Source of the DNA: Clostridium zeae
GTDB taxonomy: Bacteria; Bacillota; Clostridia; Clostridiales; Clostridiaceae
Length of the DNA stretch: 64,000 bases
Direction: 5' to 3'
Assembly (NCBI RefSeq): GCF_017312485.1
Contig: NZ_BMBA01000004.1
Location: forward strand, 1-64,000
Shown here: piece after piece, positions 45,489-53,602 of the stretch
Position numbering within the stretch: the stretch's first letter is position 1
Layout: each line of letters opens with the position of its first letter
Position numbers and translations under genes: made by a program
Notes under the pieces: generated by a model
Seen by the model: only the letters and a program-made list of their open reading frames with translations
Database searches by the model: none
What the model was told of the DNA's origin: nothing

Positions 45489-45794
45489 TTAATCTTCACT
45501 TACTCGAGTGTTTACACCATTAATATTTTTATATATACGATCTTTGTTCTTATTTACTTTTTTTAAAATTTCTGCGTTTAAATCCAAACCTAAGATTTCT
45601 GCTATGCCATATAAATATATAGCAACATCTGCTAACTCTTCACCTGCAGTCTCTAGATTTTTTCTATATGCTTCAAAAGCTTCAGCAAGTTCACCACTAG
45701 TTAAGCAGAATTCCAATTCAACATTAGTAGTATTAAATCCTTTTTGCACTTTGTTATCAAATATTATTTTTTGTATATCAGAAAATTCCTCCAA
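45489..45794 (-). CDS. MazG-like nucleotide pyrophosphohydrolase
   Basis: A small helical protein of 101 residues with the MazG metal-binding pattern: LTSGELAEAFEAYRK (about 31-45) and EELADVAIY (about 52-60), where E/E and E/D pairs bind Mg. MazG-like enzymes hydrolyse nucleoside triphosphates to monophosphates. The GAGGATTAG sequence lies upstream. The Nudix gene lies 70 bases upstream on the same strand, and both clean up nucleotides, so a shared role is possible. Confidence 0.8.
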   Translation of the reverse strand: MEEFSDIQKIIFDNKVQKGFNTTNVELEFCLTSGELAEAFEAYRKNLETAGEELADVAIYLYGIAEILGLDLNAEILKKVNKNKDRIYKNINGVNTRVSED

Positions 45795-45864
45795 AGCTAA
45801 TCCTCCATTTTGTTAATTCATTATAATTAGCATTTCTTCTATATCCTACAGGAAGGTTTCAAAT

Positions 45865-46293
45865 TTATTTAGAATAGACATAATACTCCTGCACTTTTTT
45901 TAATAAATACGGTTGAATAAGTGGATATGTTAAATCATTTGGTATGCTATCAATCAATTTTATTTCACCTATTTCAGAGTTTGGCAATTCACCTATATTA
46001 CTAATTTCTGAGTAAAACAATTGTCCAAATGACTCGATTTTATCTCTCTCTACTGAATAAATACAAACTGGTATCATATTGAAATCTATTGCTCCAGTTT
46101 CTTCCTTAAGTTCTCTTGAAGCAGCATCTTCAATATTTTCATTTATTTCTCTATGTCCTCCTGGAATTTCCCAAGTTTCTCTTTCCTTATGTCTTACAAA
46201 CACCCATTTTCCATTATGCTTAGCTACTATTACTGCAAAGCGTAGTTCACTATCTTTTATCAATCCTAATTTATAAAAGTTTACTTTTAACAT
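45865..46293 (-). CDS. Nudix hydrolase
   Basis: A Nudix enzyme of 142 residues. The Nudix box reads GGHREINENIEDAASREL followed by KEETGAID (about 45-70). The preceding KHNGKWVFVRHKERETWEIP is typical of 8-oxo-dGTP or general nucleoside-diphosphate hydrolases. It lies just upstream of the MazG-like gene. Confidence 0.9.
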   Translation of the reverse strand: MLKVNFYKLGLIKDSELRFAVIVAKHNGKWVFVRHKERETWEIPGGHREINENIEDAASRELKEETGAIDFNMIPVCIYSVERDKIESFGQLFYSEISNIGELPNSEIGEIKLIDSIPNDLTYPLIQPYLLKKVQEYYVYSK

Positions 46294-46694
46294 CTGATCC
46301 CTCCTACTTGTCTAACATAGGTCTTTAAGTTATAAATATATAATATTGAAATTTATTATTCAGCTTTTGTTATTAAAGTATCATATTAGAAAAATTTGAG
46401 CATTACATCTTGTAGCTCCTGCATGTAATTTAATTGAACTTATTTTAATAAAATGTATCTAAGTAATATGTATTATTAGCTTTTTAAAGTTAAGTAGTTA
46501 AATAAGCGAATTGCTAACTTATTCTTATAATTATATATTTTTTAATCTCACATATAACTCTTTTATATTCTTGCTTCTATAATGTTTTGCACAACGTTAT
46601 TCTCTTAACTCTTCAGTTAAAAAATACTTGAAGTAACATTTAAATAATATGTTTTATATACTATAAGTATAATCTTTGTTTAAGGAGTATAAAA
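46294..46694. other. 401-base intergenic region without a gene
   Basis: AT-rich sequence between divergent genes. I see no gene, RNA or long hairpin, only weak promoter-like TATAAT-type stretches near 46660-46680 and a ribosome binding site AAGGAG at 46683. Confidence 0.5.
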
Positions 46695-46976
46695 ATGTAT
46701 CATACCCATTTTTACTCAGGAATGACATCTATCAACGACGGCCATAGTCATGATTATAAAGGAGAAACTTCACCAGCTCCTACTGGAGTTCCTCATGTAC
46801 ATCATATAGCTGGATACACAGCTTATGAAGATGGACATAGGCACTACTACATCATTGAAACAAGCCCAGCTTATCAAGTTCATGGAGGACATATTCATTA
46901 TATTTCTGGAATAACGTATATCTCCGAAGAACATTATCATTCTATCAGTGACACAACAAGTAAATATCGATACTAA
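46695..46976 (+). CDS. YmaF family His-rich protein
   Basis: A 93-residue protein made of about three repeats of 26-30 residues. Each repeat begins near H-x-H (MYHTHF, HVHHIAG, HIHYISG) and ends with an acidic His-rich stretch (DGHSHDY, DGHRHYY, EEHYHS). It matches the YmaF family, whose function is unknown; metal binding is likely from the many histidines. AAGGAG lies seven bases before the ATG. No signal peptide is present. It is monocistronic. Confidence 0.8.
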   Translation: MYHTHFYSGMTSINDGHSHDYKGETSPAPTGVPHVHHIAGYTAYEDGHRHYYIIETSPAYQVHGGHIHYISGITYISEEHYHSISDTTSKYRY

Positions 46977-47124
46977 AGAGTTTAAACACATTAAATATTA
47001 CTGTTTTTCTAATCAAATTGACTATATCAGAACAATAATACAAAAAATCCAATTCCCAAATTACTTAAGTACCTAGTAATTTATATGAAAGTCTAAGGTT
47101 CTAGAAATTATAATGTACAACAAG

Positions 47125-47160
47125 ACACCGCAAAATTCAACTTTGAAAAGTGCGGTGTTT
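47125..47160. terminator. Terminator between convergent genes (YmaF and zinc-ribbon gene)
   Basis: ACACCGCA and TGCGGTGT form the stem; TTTTAAATA follows on the plus strand. It is too far (150 bases) from YmaF to be certain. Confidence 0.6.
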
Positions 47161-47241
47161 TAAATATTTAATTACACTTCGTCTCTTAAAGATCTTTAAT
47201 TTCGCTTTTTTAGTAATGATGTTCCATCATTTATATAGCAT

Positions 47242-47439
47242 TTACTTAAATTTTTTAGGTTCTAATACTTTCATTGACAACACATGCCCACAATCAGTGC
47301 ACATTATTACTATTATTTCAGATCCCATTGTGAAAATTTTCCCTATAGGCATCACTCTTGCACCTACATCACTTCCTCCTAATATCCCTTTACTGATTTC
47401 CTTGCTGCCACAAATAGGACATTCATTTCTATTGTTCAT
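47242..47439 (-). CDS. Small zinc-ribbon protein
   Basis: A 65-residue protein with CPICG at 8-12 and CTDCG near 47-51, a classical zinc ribbon. A glycine-rich middle (GILGGSDVGARVM) and a Lys-rich end follow. Function unknown; relatives are short and solitary. GGAGG lies ten bases before the ATG. Confidence 0.7.
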   Translation of the reverse strand: MNNRNECPICGSKEISKGILGGSDVGARVMPIGKIFTMGSEIIVIMCTDCGHVLSMKVLEPKKFK

Positions 47440-47537
47440 TCAATTCTTCCTCCAATTTTGTAAGTAGTGATAATAAAACTTTTCATTTTTCAATATTCCT
47501 GCATTATAATTTCGTCTTCGTAAAAGAGCAATCTATC

Positions 47538-47687
47538 TTAATAACCACATTCCTCATCAACTATAAATAACTTCATTCGACTACTATCAGCTTGCACTTC
47601 CATTATAGAAATGATATTGCAAACTCTTTCTTTTGAAGTACAATCTACACATCTATTTAAAGTAACGCATGTAGATTGAAGGAACAT
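47538..47687 (-). CDS. Candidate small Cys-rich ORF of 49 residues
   Basis: An open frame of 49 codons starts at an ATG two bases after the GNAT stop. It contains CVDC and two further cysteines and ends IVDEECGY. Codon use looks protein-like, but the ribosome binding site is weak. It may be a real small protein or a remnant of a larger zinc-binding gene. Confidence 0.35.
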   Translation of the reverse strand: MFLQSTCVTLNRCVDCTSKERVCNIISIMEVQADSSRMKLFIVDEECGY

Positions 47688-47689
47688 GA

Positions 47690-48223
47690 TTAATCTACCA
47701 CAATCCCCATATATATTAAATCATAAAGGACTCCATTGCACATCATTTCCCCTTTTAAAATACCTTCTTCCATAAATCCTAAAGTTTTATATAAATGTAT
47801 TGCATTTTGATTATCGGCTCTTACCCTTAAACTTATTTTATAAACTTTTTCATTTTCTTTCGCCCAATTTATCAAGCATTTAACAAGTTCTTTCCCTATT
47901 CCTAAGTTCCAATAATTTTTTAGTACTTGTATACCAAATTCACCAACATGCTGAATTTTTTTTGAAGAACCTGCTCTAAAAGATAAATTTCCTACAATTT
48001 TATCGTTTAAGGTTGCCACAAGCAAGATTGCGTTATCTGCTTGATTAAACATATTTATCGTATGTGCTTGTTGTTCATCTGTAATGTGAAACTCATCAAC
48101 TTCATAACCAAAATGATCAGTTTCTAACATTATGTTTTTATAGAATTCATTTAATTCTACTGCATCTTCAGTACGTGCTCTTCTAATCATAAGATTTTGA
48201 TTTCCTTTTGAAAGCTCTAACAA
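47690..48223 (-). CDS. GNAT family acetyltransferase
   Basis: A GNAT enzyme of about 177 residues. The acetyl-CoA-binding motif is GIQVLKNYWNLGIGKELVKC (about 101-120), with Gln/Arg-x-x-G-x-G/A as WNLGIGK. The C-terminus has NAIHLYKTLGF. A TTG start at 48223 is preferred: GGAGG lies seven bases upstream, whereas the in-frame ATG further on has a weaker site. Family members acetylate amines on small molecules or ribosomal proteins; the closest match is a RimL-like group. Confidence 0.82.
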   Translation of the reverse strand: MLELSKGNQNLMIRRARTEDAVELNEFYKNIMLETDHFGYEVDEFHITDEQQAHTINMFNQADNAILLVATLNDKIVGNLSFRAGSSKKIQHVGEFGIQVLKNYWNLGIGKELVKCLINWAKENEKVYKISLRVRADNQNAIHLYKTLGFMEEGILKGEMMCNGVLYDLIYMGIVVD

Positions 48224-48471
48224 TATTATCCCTCCAATACATAGCATGTCCTATTATATTTTTACAGAGCCCTTAATATTCTCTATTTATTGCCTACAAT
48301 TATATCATTTTATACCAATAAATTCCATAGAATTAATATGCTCTTGCGTATTTTCATATAATTTTCTAACTCATGATTTAGCTTTTAAAGGCATTTATTG
48401 TACAAACAATTTGAATAGTACATTTACAATAATTTCATCGTTTATACACCTTTTGTATTTCAACGCAAAAA

Positions 48472-48507
48472 AATACCGTAAAATTCATTTCTGAATAATA
48501 TGGCATT
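48472..48507 (-). terminator. Weak hairpin after the glycosyltransferase-like gene
   Basis: AATACCGTAAAATTCA and TGAATAATATGGCATT form an imperfect stem (12 of 16 pairs), with T7 following on the minus strand. Confidence 0.5.
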
Positions 48508-48541
48508 TGAATTATTCTATTAATAATACATATTACTCGAA

Positions 48542-49264
48542 TCACTTCCCAGTATTTATAGCTGATTGGCTAATAATGTAGCATAGTCTCACTCTTCCAA
48601 ACCATTTTTCTGAATCTTCAATTTCTCTTGAATATCCATTTACTTCTTCTCTATACTCAAGCCCCTCGACTGCTTTATACCCAATTTTCATCTTACCTAT
48701 TCTATATACTATCATTGGCCATTCTGCATCAGTCATTTTATCCTTTGAGTTACTTGATATTAATTGAGCACTATTTCTTGAAAAGCCACATGAACCAGCA
48801 GTTATATCAACATTTTGTCCTAATTCTAAAGAAAAAATTTTATTAGTAATTTTTTCAGTCTCAACCCATTCAATAGGATGAGTATTAAATGCTCGTTCTG
48901 TTCTTCCTAGGATCGTAAAATCATTCTTAGGTATTTCGATGACTGTATTTTTAAGTTCATCTCTATATCTATCAGCCCAAGTTAGTAATCTGTCAAAATC
49001 ACAGTAATGAAAATACTGATTTATACCTGTCAATGCAAATTTCAAAGCCTCTCTTCTAGCATGAGCGGCGCCTTTCTTCGGTATAATCTTCACATTAAAT
49101 CCATTATCTATCAGCTCATTTATTAAATATTTATCTGTTTCTTCACTTACTGTTATAAACATATTCATATAAATTTCACTTAAGGTAGTACTAAGCTTTT
49201 TCACAAGATTTATATTTTTCCCAAATGGATCATGTGTTACACAAATTAATGCTATATCATTCAT
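48542..49264 (-). CDS. Glycosyltransferase-like protein (GT-A fold), function unknown
   Basis: A soluble protein of 240 residues. The N-terminus DIALICVTHDPFGKNINLVK and the segment GAAHARREALKFAL are like GT-A-type nucleotide-sugar transferases, and HYCDFDR (about 88-94) resembles a DxD motif. The second half lacks clear landmarks. It may transfer a sugar to a small or surface molecule. No partner is visible: flanking genes are a GNAT and a small membrane protein. Confidence 0.65.
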   Translation of the reverse strand: MNDIALICVTHDPFGKNINLVKKLSTTLSEIYMNMFITVSEETDKYLINELIDNGFNVKIIPKKGAAHARREALKFALTGINQYFHYCDFDRLLTWADRYRDELKNTVIEIPKNDFTILGRTERAFNTHPIEWVETEKITNKIFSLELGQNVDITAGSCGFSRNSAQLISSNSKDKMTDAEWPMIVYRIGKMKIGYKAVEGLEYREEVNGYSREIEDSEKWFGRVRLCYIISQSAINTGK

Positions 49265-49324
49265 TTCTAGCTATTCTCTCTTTCTTTTATGGTTTTGTGA
49301 AAGATATTTTCAAATAAAATATTC

Positions 49325-49750
49325 TTAGTCTTCAACCTTAACAAAACTCGAACTAATTACATAACCTAAAATCACTTGAAAAATTGAAAAGAAATTAATG
49401 TTATCCTGCAAAAAGAATTGGATTGGATATGATAAAACCTGTGGAATGAAAGATGAATAGTATATCAGTACGCCTAAAGAAAGATAAAGTGCTGGTATCC
49501 CTAAAAAAACAAGTTTAGGTATATTAATTTTCCAACTTCCGTTTTTTCTCAGCTCTAATATAAGCTTTTCTAATCCAAGTAATAAACCTAATAAGATAAA
49601 AATAAACATTGACCATAAAATTAATGGCATAATTTGATATGTCATTTGCTTTTCTTTATCAATAGATAGTAACAACTTATTGCTTAGTACAATGTAACAA
49701 AAAAATAACACCGCATACAAAAAATATGCTCCCCAATTATTCTTTTTCAT
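49325..49750 (-). CDS. Small membrane protein, four membrane segments
   Basis: A protein of about 141 residues with four hydrophobic segments (about 7-27, 38-60, 82-102, 112-135) and short polar loops. No recognised family. The ATG at 49750 is preferred because GAGGGG lies six bases upstream. It lies upstream of the glycosyltransferase-like gene on the same strand, so a paired role in cell-envelope modification is possible. Confidence 0.6.
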   Translation of the reverse strand: MKKNNWGAYFLYAVLFFCYIVLSNKLLLSIDKEKQMTYQIMPLILWSMFIFILLGLLLGLEKLILELRKNGSWKINIPKLVFLGIPALYLSLGVLIYYSSFIPQVLSYPIQFFLQDNINFFSIFQVILGYVISSSFVKVED

Positions 49751-49803
49751 TCTTAGCCCCTCTTTCATTTATAATTATGTTTTTATATATTCAATCACCA
49801 CTA

Positions 49804-49902
49804 TCATTTGGGATAATTATTTTCCTCATTTGTTCCTACCATTACAATTTTTGAGTTTTCAACTAGTTCTTTACTTTCAAATATAATCTGTTCATCTAAC
49901 AT
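49804..49902 (-). pseudogene. Remnant of a pyridoxamine 5'-phosphate oxidase-like gene (N-terminus)
   Basis: A 32-codon open frame on the minus strand starts at an ATG with GGAGATTTGGTA just upstream and reads MLDEQIIFESKELVENSKIV then MVGTNEENNYPK before a TGA. This matches the start of the pyridoxamine-phosphate-oxidase-like FMN-binding (general stress protein 26) family, where the sequence would continue. It ends early, so only the N-terminus remains. Confidence 0.7.
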
Positions 49903-50012
49903 TACCAAATCTCCTTTTAATTTCGCTCATTCTGGAATTTTACGGTAATTATAGCATATGACTGGAATAGGTTCAATAAATGGCTTTAATAAATCCTAAT
50001 AACCAAGTAGCT

Positions 50013-50495
50013 TTAATAGTATCTTGATGGAAACATCTCAAGTATTCGCTGTATTCCAGTGATAAACTTCTCAAGTAAAGCCAAATTAGTTTTAAACTCA
50101 AACTTAACCTTTGCCTTATTTGCATTAACTTTATATTCAATCAGTTCTCCTGATACCAAAATATTTTTATCTATTAATAAATCATTAGATAAAAAGAAAT
50201 TAATTTCCGGTTCTGTAAAAGATGAGAAAATATCACTGATTTCATTTCTTTTAAATTTAATAAGTTCTTCCAACAGATGTGTTAAAACTCTACCTTCAAT
50301 TATAGGTTTATCAATTTCAGCAGAAATTCCATTGATGTTCAATAAAATATAATTCATATACCAATCAGCATCCCACTTATTTGTAGCTTCAGGAAATTGA
50401 TATCTGTACGTACAGATTCTTATTCTTGCAGAGCCATCACTTGCTTTTAACTCGGCAAATGGGCAATTCTGATATATTTCTTCTTTCTTAACCAT
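50013..50495 (-). CDS. WapI-like immunity family protein
   Basis: A soluble beta-rich protein of about 160 residues. The segment KWDADWYMNYILLNINGISA near residues 40-60 resembles the start of WapI-like immunity proteins (contact-dependent toxin neutralisers in Bacillus WapA systems) as I remember them. No toxin gene is adjacent. It follows the flavoprotein gene by 24 bases on the same strand, so the two may be cotranscribed. The ATG at 50495 is chosen because GAGCGGTGA precedes it. Confidence 0.5.
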   Translation of the reverse strand: MVKKEEIYQNCPFAELKASDGSARIRICTYRYQFPEATNKWDADWYMNYILLNINGISAEIDKPIIEGRVLTHLLEELIKFKRNEISDIFSSFTEPEINFFLSNDLLIDKNILVSGELIEYKVNANKAKVKFEFKTNLALLEKFITGIQRILEMFPSRYY

Positions 50496-50519
50496 AATAG
50501 TCACCGCTCAAATTATCCC

Positions 50520-51218
50520 TTACCAAGGATTCTTTCCATTAAGCCAACCTTTTTTTATCCAATACTCTTTATCAGTCATATTCCAGTCATTGGAGCTTTG
50601 GTTCATTTTCATTATTTTAAACATAGCTTTTGTCTTTATACCTGGCTTTACATTGCAAACTTCACGTGATATCTTTTCAGCTAACTTTGCTACCTCATTT
50701 TCTATTTGCTTCTTTTTCTCTGGTTTTACAGTTTCCCAGTTTAATGCACCAACATGCTTAGCATAACTATAGGCTTTAGGTACTCCCCAATAGAACAGAT
50801 TTCTTTTAAGCTCTTTTGTAACCTTTTTTGCTCCTGCACCTGCTGCTGTTGAAATAACTAATCCAATTTTACTAAACATTTTCTCATGGGGACGGTGTGG
50901 CATCCATCGATATCCCATATGATCTAGGAAGGTTTTAAGTTGACCACTGATTCCAAATACATAACAGGGTGATTCTAAAATTATTAGATCTGCTTCTTCC
51001 ATTATCTTTACGATAGGTTGTACCACATCAGCATGTGGGCATTTATCCTCACCTTTAGTAAAACAATTAAAACAGCCTATACAGAAGCCTGGTGCATGCT
51101 TTGGCATAAAAAACTCTGTTATCTCAGGGTCCTTATCCGAAAGTTTGTCTAAAAAAAGTTTTGTGATGTTATAAGTGCTGCCCTTATGCATCTGCCCGTG
51201 CAAAACTACAATTTTCAT
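50520..51218 (-). CDS. NAD(P)H-dependent iron-sulfur flavoprotein
   Basis: A flavodoxin-fold protein of 232 residues. The N-terminal VVLHGQMHKGSTYNI is the FMN phosphate-binding loop, and GFCIGCFNCFTKGEDKCPH at about 45-63 supplies cysteines for an iron-sulfur cluster, as in NADPH-dependent FMN reductase/iron-sulfur flavoproteins. The C-terminal GSSNDW-like segment and DKEYWIKKGWL end complete it. A role in electron transfer or quinone/nitro reduction is likely. GGGGATAG lies upstream. Confidence 0.85.
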   Translation of the reverse strand: MKIVVLHGQMHKGSTYNITKLFLDKLSDKDPEITEFFMPKHAPGFCIGCFNCFTKGEDKCPHADVVQPIVKIMEEADLIILESPCYVFGISGQLKTFLDHMGYRWMPHRPHEKMFSKIGLVISTAAGAGAKKVTKELKRNLFYWGVPKAYSYAKHVGALNWETVKPEKKKQIENEVAKLAEKISREVCNVKPGIKTKAMFKIMKMNQSSNDWNMTDKEYWIKKGWLNGKNPW

Positions 51219-51395
51219 ACTACTATCCCCTACTTTTTCATTTATTTTGTATGGATTTATATTTTATCTACTGGATTTAATTAACCTATCGAAATTTGTT
51301 ATAATTTTTTTCTATCCGAAAGCAAACATTATATTGTTATATAAACTTCTTTCAGAAATGTCCATATATTGTATGGTAATTTAATAATCAGAGTA

Positions 51396-51698
51396 TCACG
51401 AAGGATAATAACAAATAGTATATTGTTCTCCCAACTCACTTTGAATTTTTTCTGCCAATTGTAATCCCTGAGAATTATGCTCCTTATAAAACTTAAAAAG
51501 TTCTTCTGATCTAGCCTCATAATTAGATAATTGTTCATAGTTGTAAAGCCACTGTCTTATTTCACTTTTAAGGTGGCTTGATATAGAAAATTCATCTATC
51601 TCAAGATTGCATCCACATTTGCAACACCATAAGGGATCTGGGCAAAAATCTGCTTCAAGTTTTAAGTCAAGACCTTCATTTTCACAAAAACATCTCAT
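51396..51698 (-). CDS. Small Cys-rich hypothetical protein
   Basis: A protein of 100 residues. The N-terminal CFCENEGLDLKLEADFCPDP and WCCKCGC segments give six to eight cysteines, so it probably binds zinc or an iron-sulfur cluster. The rest (about 40-100) is helical and charged. No known function. It precedes the flavoprotein gene (about 180 bases away), and both might work in redox reactions. Confidence 0.55.
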   Translation of the reverse strand: MRCFCENEGLDLKLEADFCPDPLWCCKCGCNLEIDEFSISSHLKSEIRQWLYNYEQLSNYEARSEELFKFYKEHNSQGLQLAEKIQSELGEQYTICYYPS

Positions 51699-52000
51699 TA
51701 AAGCACCACCCTAATTAAAAACTAATGTACTAATCTGATATAATATATAAGAATTATATCACACCAGCAATCGGAATAATCACCATATTATTGTAATAAT
51801 TATTAATAGTTCAAAAATGCTCAAATAATCTTATTACTAAATAAAACGTCCTATTGTGAGATTAATTTGAAATCCTGTATTTTTTGAAATGCCAAATAAA
51901 AAGGATGAGGTTCGCTAAAAATAGTGTTTAAGTGTATTTTGTGTTAAAATTTTTCTAGAAAAACTTTAATGACTCCCAAATGAAAGGATTGATAATTAAT

Positions 52001-52993
52001 ATGCAAGAAATCAATTTATGTTTTATTGGAGCAGGTTTTCATGCTTCAACTAATATATATCCTTCTGCCATAGAAGCAGGAATAAATATAAAAGCAATTT
52101 CTACTCGCAATCTTAAAAATTCAAAAAAAGCTTTACTTAAATTTGGAAGTGAAGGAACTGCATATGATAATTATAAGAAAATGATAAATTCTGAAAAGTG
52201 TCAAGGTGTTGTAGTTGTTGCGCAACCAAAGGACCAATATTTAATTGCTTTAGAATGTATTAAATTAGGTAAAAATGTTTTTGTCGATAAGCCATTAGGG
52301 TGGAATGAAGAAGAGGCCCGTATAATACATGAAGCTGCAAAAGAGAACAATGTATCAGTTATGGTTGGCTTTATGAAGCGATTTGCACCATGTTATACAA
52401 AAATTAAAGAAATAATAGAATCTAAAAAATTAGGAGAGCCTCGATCTTTTGTTGTGAATTTTGCTGTAGATGGAACCCCATTTTGTAAAAATGAGCAAGA
52501 TTTTATAAAGCTTGCTGCAATTCATATTATTGATTTGATAAGATTTTTATTTGGTGAAGTAACCCAAGTTAGTGGATACAACAACAATATAAATGAAAAT
52601 ATTTCTCAATGTTTTTCTCTTAAATTTGAATCAGGAGTTGTTGGTAGTGTTTATTTTTCTAGCATGACTGCATGGTCAAGAGAAAGTGAAAATATGACTA
52701 TAACTTTTGACGATGGTTTTGTTCAAGCAGAGGAAATCAATAAGATTATTATTCATAGAAGCAAGAAAAACAATGATGTTTCTTTTGCATCCCATACAGA
52801 AGAAGATAGTGTTTTCACTCCATCCGGAACACCAATGTCAGGATCCTATCGAGATTTATATCTTAGAGGATTTGTAGGGGAGCTTAAACATTTTGCAACT
52901 TGTTTACAAACTGGCGAAAATCCAATATCAAATGCTGAAGATAATATTGCTACTATGATACTATGTGATAAGATGTTAAATTCACTGAGATAA
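52001..52993 (+). CDS. Gfo/Idh/MocA-family oxidoreductase
   Basis: A NAD(P)-dependent oxidoreductase of about 330 residues. The N-terminal Rossmann fold has CFIGAGFHA (about 6-14) and the catalytic-site VDKPLGWNEEEA (about 93-104), with the conserved Lys-Pro pair. The C-terminal alpha/beta domain ends with NAEDNIATMILCDKML. Typical substrates are sugars, inositols or their derivatives. The start is not fully certain: AAAGGA lies 12 bases before 52001, and an upstream ATG at 51980 has no good site. It has no clear partner. Confidence 0.82.
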   Translation: MQEINLCFIGAGFHASTNIYPSAIEAGINIKAISTRNLKNSKKALLKFGSEGTAYDNYKKMINSEKCQGVVVVAQPKDQYLIALECIKLGKNVFVDKPLGWNEEEARIIHEAAKENNVSVMVGFMKRFAPCYTKIKEIIESKKLGEPRSFVVNFAVDGTPFCKNEQDFIKLAAIHIIDLIRFLFGEVTQVSGYNNNINENISQCFSLKFESGVVGSVYFSSMTAWSRESENMTITFDDGFVQAEEINKIIIHRSKKNNDVSFASHTEEDSVFTPSGTPMSGSYRDLYLRGFVGELKHFATCLQTGENPISNAEDNIATMILCDKMLNSLR

Positions 52994-53054
52994 GATATAT
53001 ACTCTATGATTTAGTTTATAATAAAATTCTTCATCAAATTTAATAATACATCAA

Positions 53055-53096
53055 CAAGTAAAGCCTATGTTTAAATATCACTATTAGGCTTACTTG
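53055..53096. terminator. Bidirectional hairpin between convergent genes
   Basis: CAAGTAAAGCCTA and TAGGCTTACTTG pair (one bulge). It lies after the oxidoreductase stop and overlaps the last codons of the HxlR gene. Confidence 0.6.
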
Positions 53097-53473
53097 CTTG
53101 CTGATATTTTCTTATCCTCATTACCTTTATTAAATATCGGCAACATCTTTTTCCCCCACTGATTTATAATTGCTAATGCAGGTAAAAGTTCATAGCAAGC
53201 CTCTGTTAAAGAGTATTCAACGTGTGGAGGTATCTTATTATATTCTATCCTTTTTACCAGTCCATATTCTTCTAGTGCTTGCAGTGAACGAGTAAGCATA
53301 ATATTAGTGATTCCCGGTACTTTTCGCTTAAGTTCATTATATCTGATGCTTTTTTCAGCAGAAATAATCCATATTATAGGTAATCTCCATTTGCCCCCTA
53401 TTATTTCAAGTGCTTGAAGAACTGGACACTCTTCATGATCTATAACTTCTACTCCTTTTAAAGAATTCTTCAT
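53090..53473 (-). CDS. HxlR-family transcriptional regulator
   Basis: A winged-helix regulator of 127 residues. The N-terminal CPVLQALEIIGGKWRLPIIW and the following RYNELKRKVPGITNIMLTRS are typical of HxlR/YodB proteins. The Cys near residue 17 can act as a thiol sensor for quinones or aldehydes, as in YodB. It is divergent from the Old Yellow Enzyme gene, a common pairing in which the regulator controls the reductase. AGGAGG lies seven bases before the ATG. A palindrome (GCACAAAAATGTGC) lies at 53497. Confidence 0.9.
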   Translation of the reverse strand: MKNSLKGVEVIDHEECPVLQALEIIGGKWRLPIIWIISAEKSIRYNELKRKVPGITNIMLTRSLQALEEYGLVKRIEYNKIPPHVEYSLTEACYELLPALAIINQWGKKMLPIFNKGNEDKKISASK

Positions 53474-53496
53474 AGTTAATGCCTCCTAAGTTAAGG

Positions 53497-53544
53497 CACA
53501 AAAATGTGCGTACTTGTTATTTTGTTCCTTAGTAAAATATAATA
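53497..53544 (+). promoter_or_regulatory. Divergent control region: palindrome and OYE promoter
   Basis: GCACAAAAATGTGC at 53497-53510 has perfect 5-base arms and could be the HxlR operator. TTGTTA (53515-53520), an 18-base spacer and TATAAT (53539-53544) form the promoter of the Old Yellow Enzyme gene. Confidence 0.6.
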
Positions 53545-53602
53545 GTAGCATATCAAATAATATATTAACTGTAAATGAATAGTTAAGTAGGAGTGTGGAT
53601 TA

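Noticed and set aside
48246-48494. Plus-strand open frame of 82 codons in the gap before the glycosyltransferase-like gene
   Set aside because: Low-complexity, no ribosome binding site and no recognisable motif; a chance frame in AT-rich DNA.
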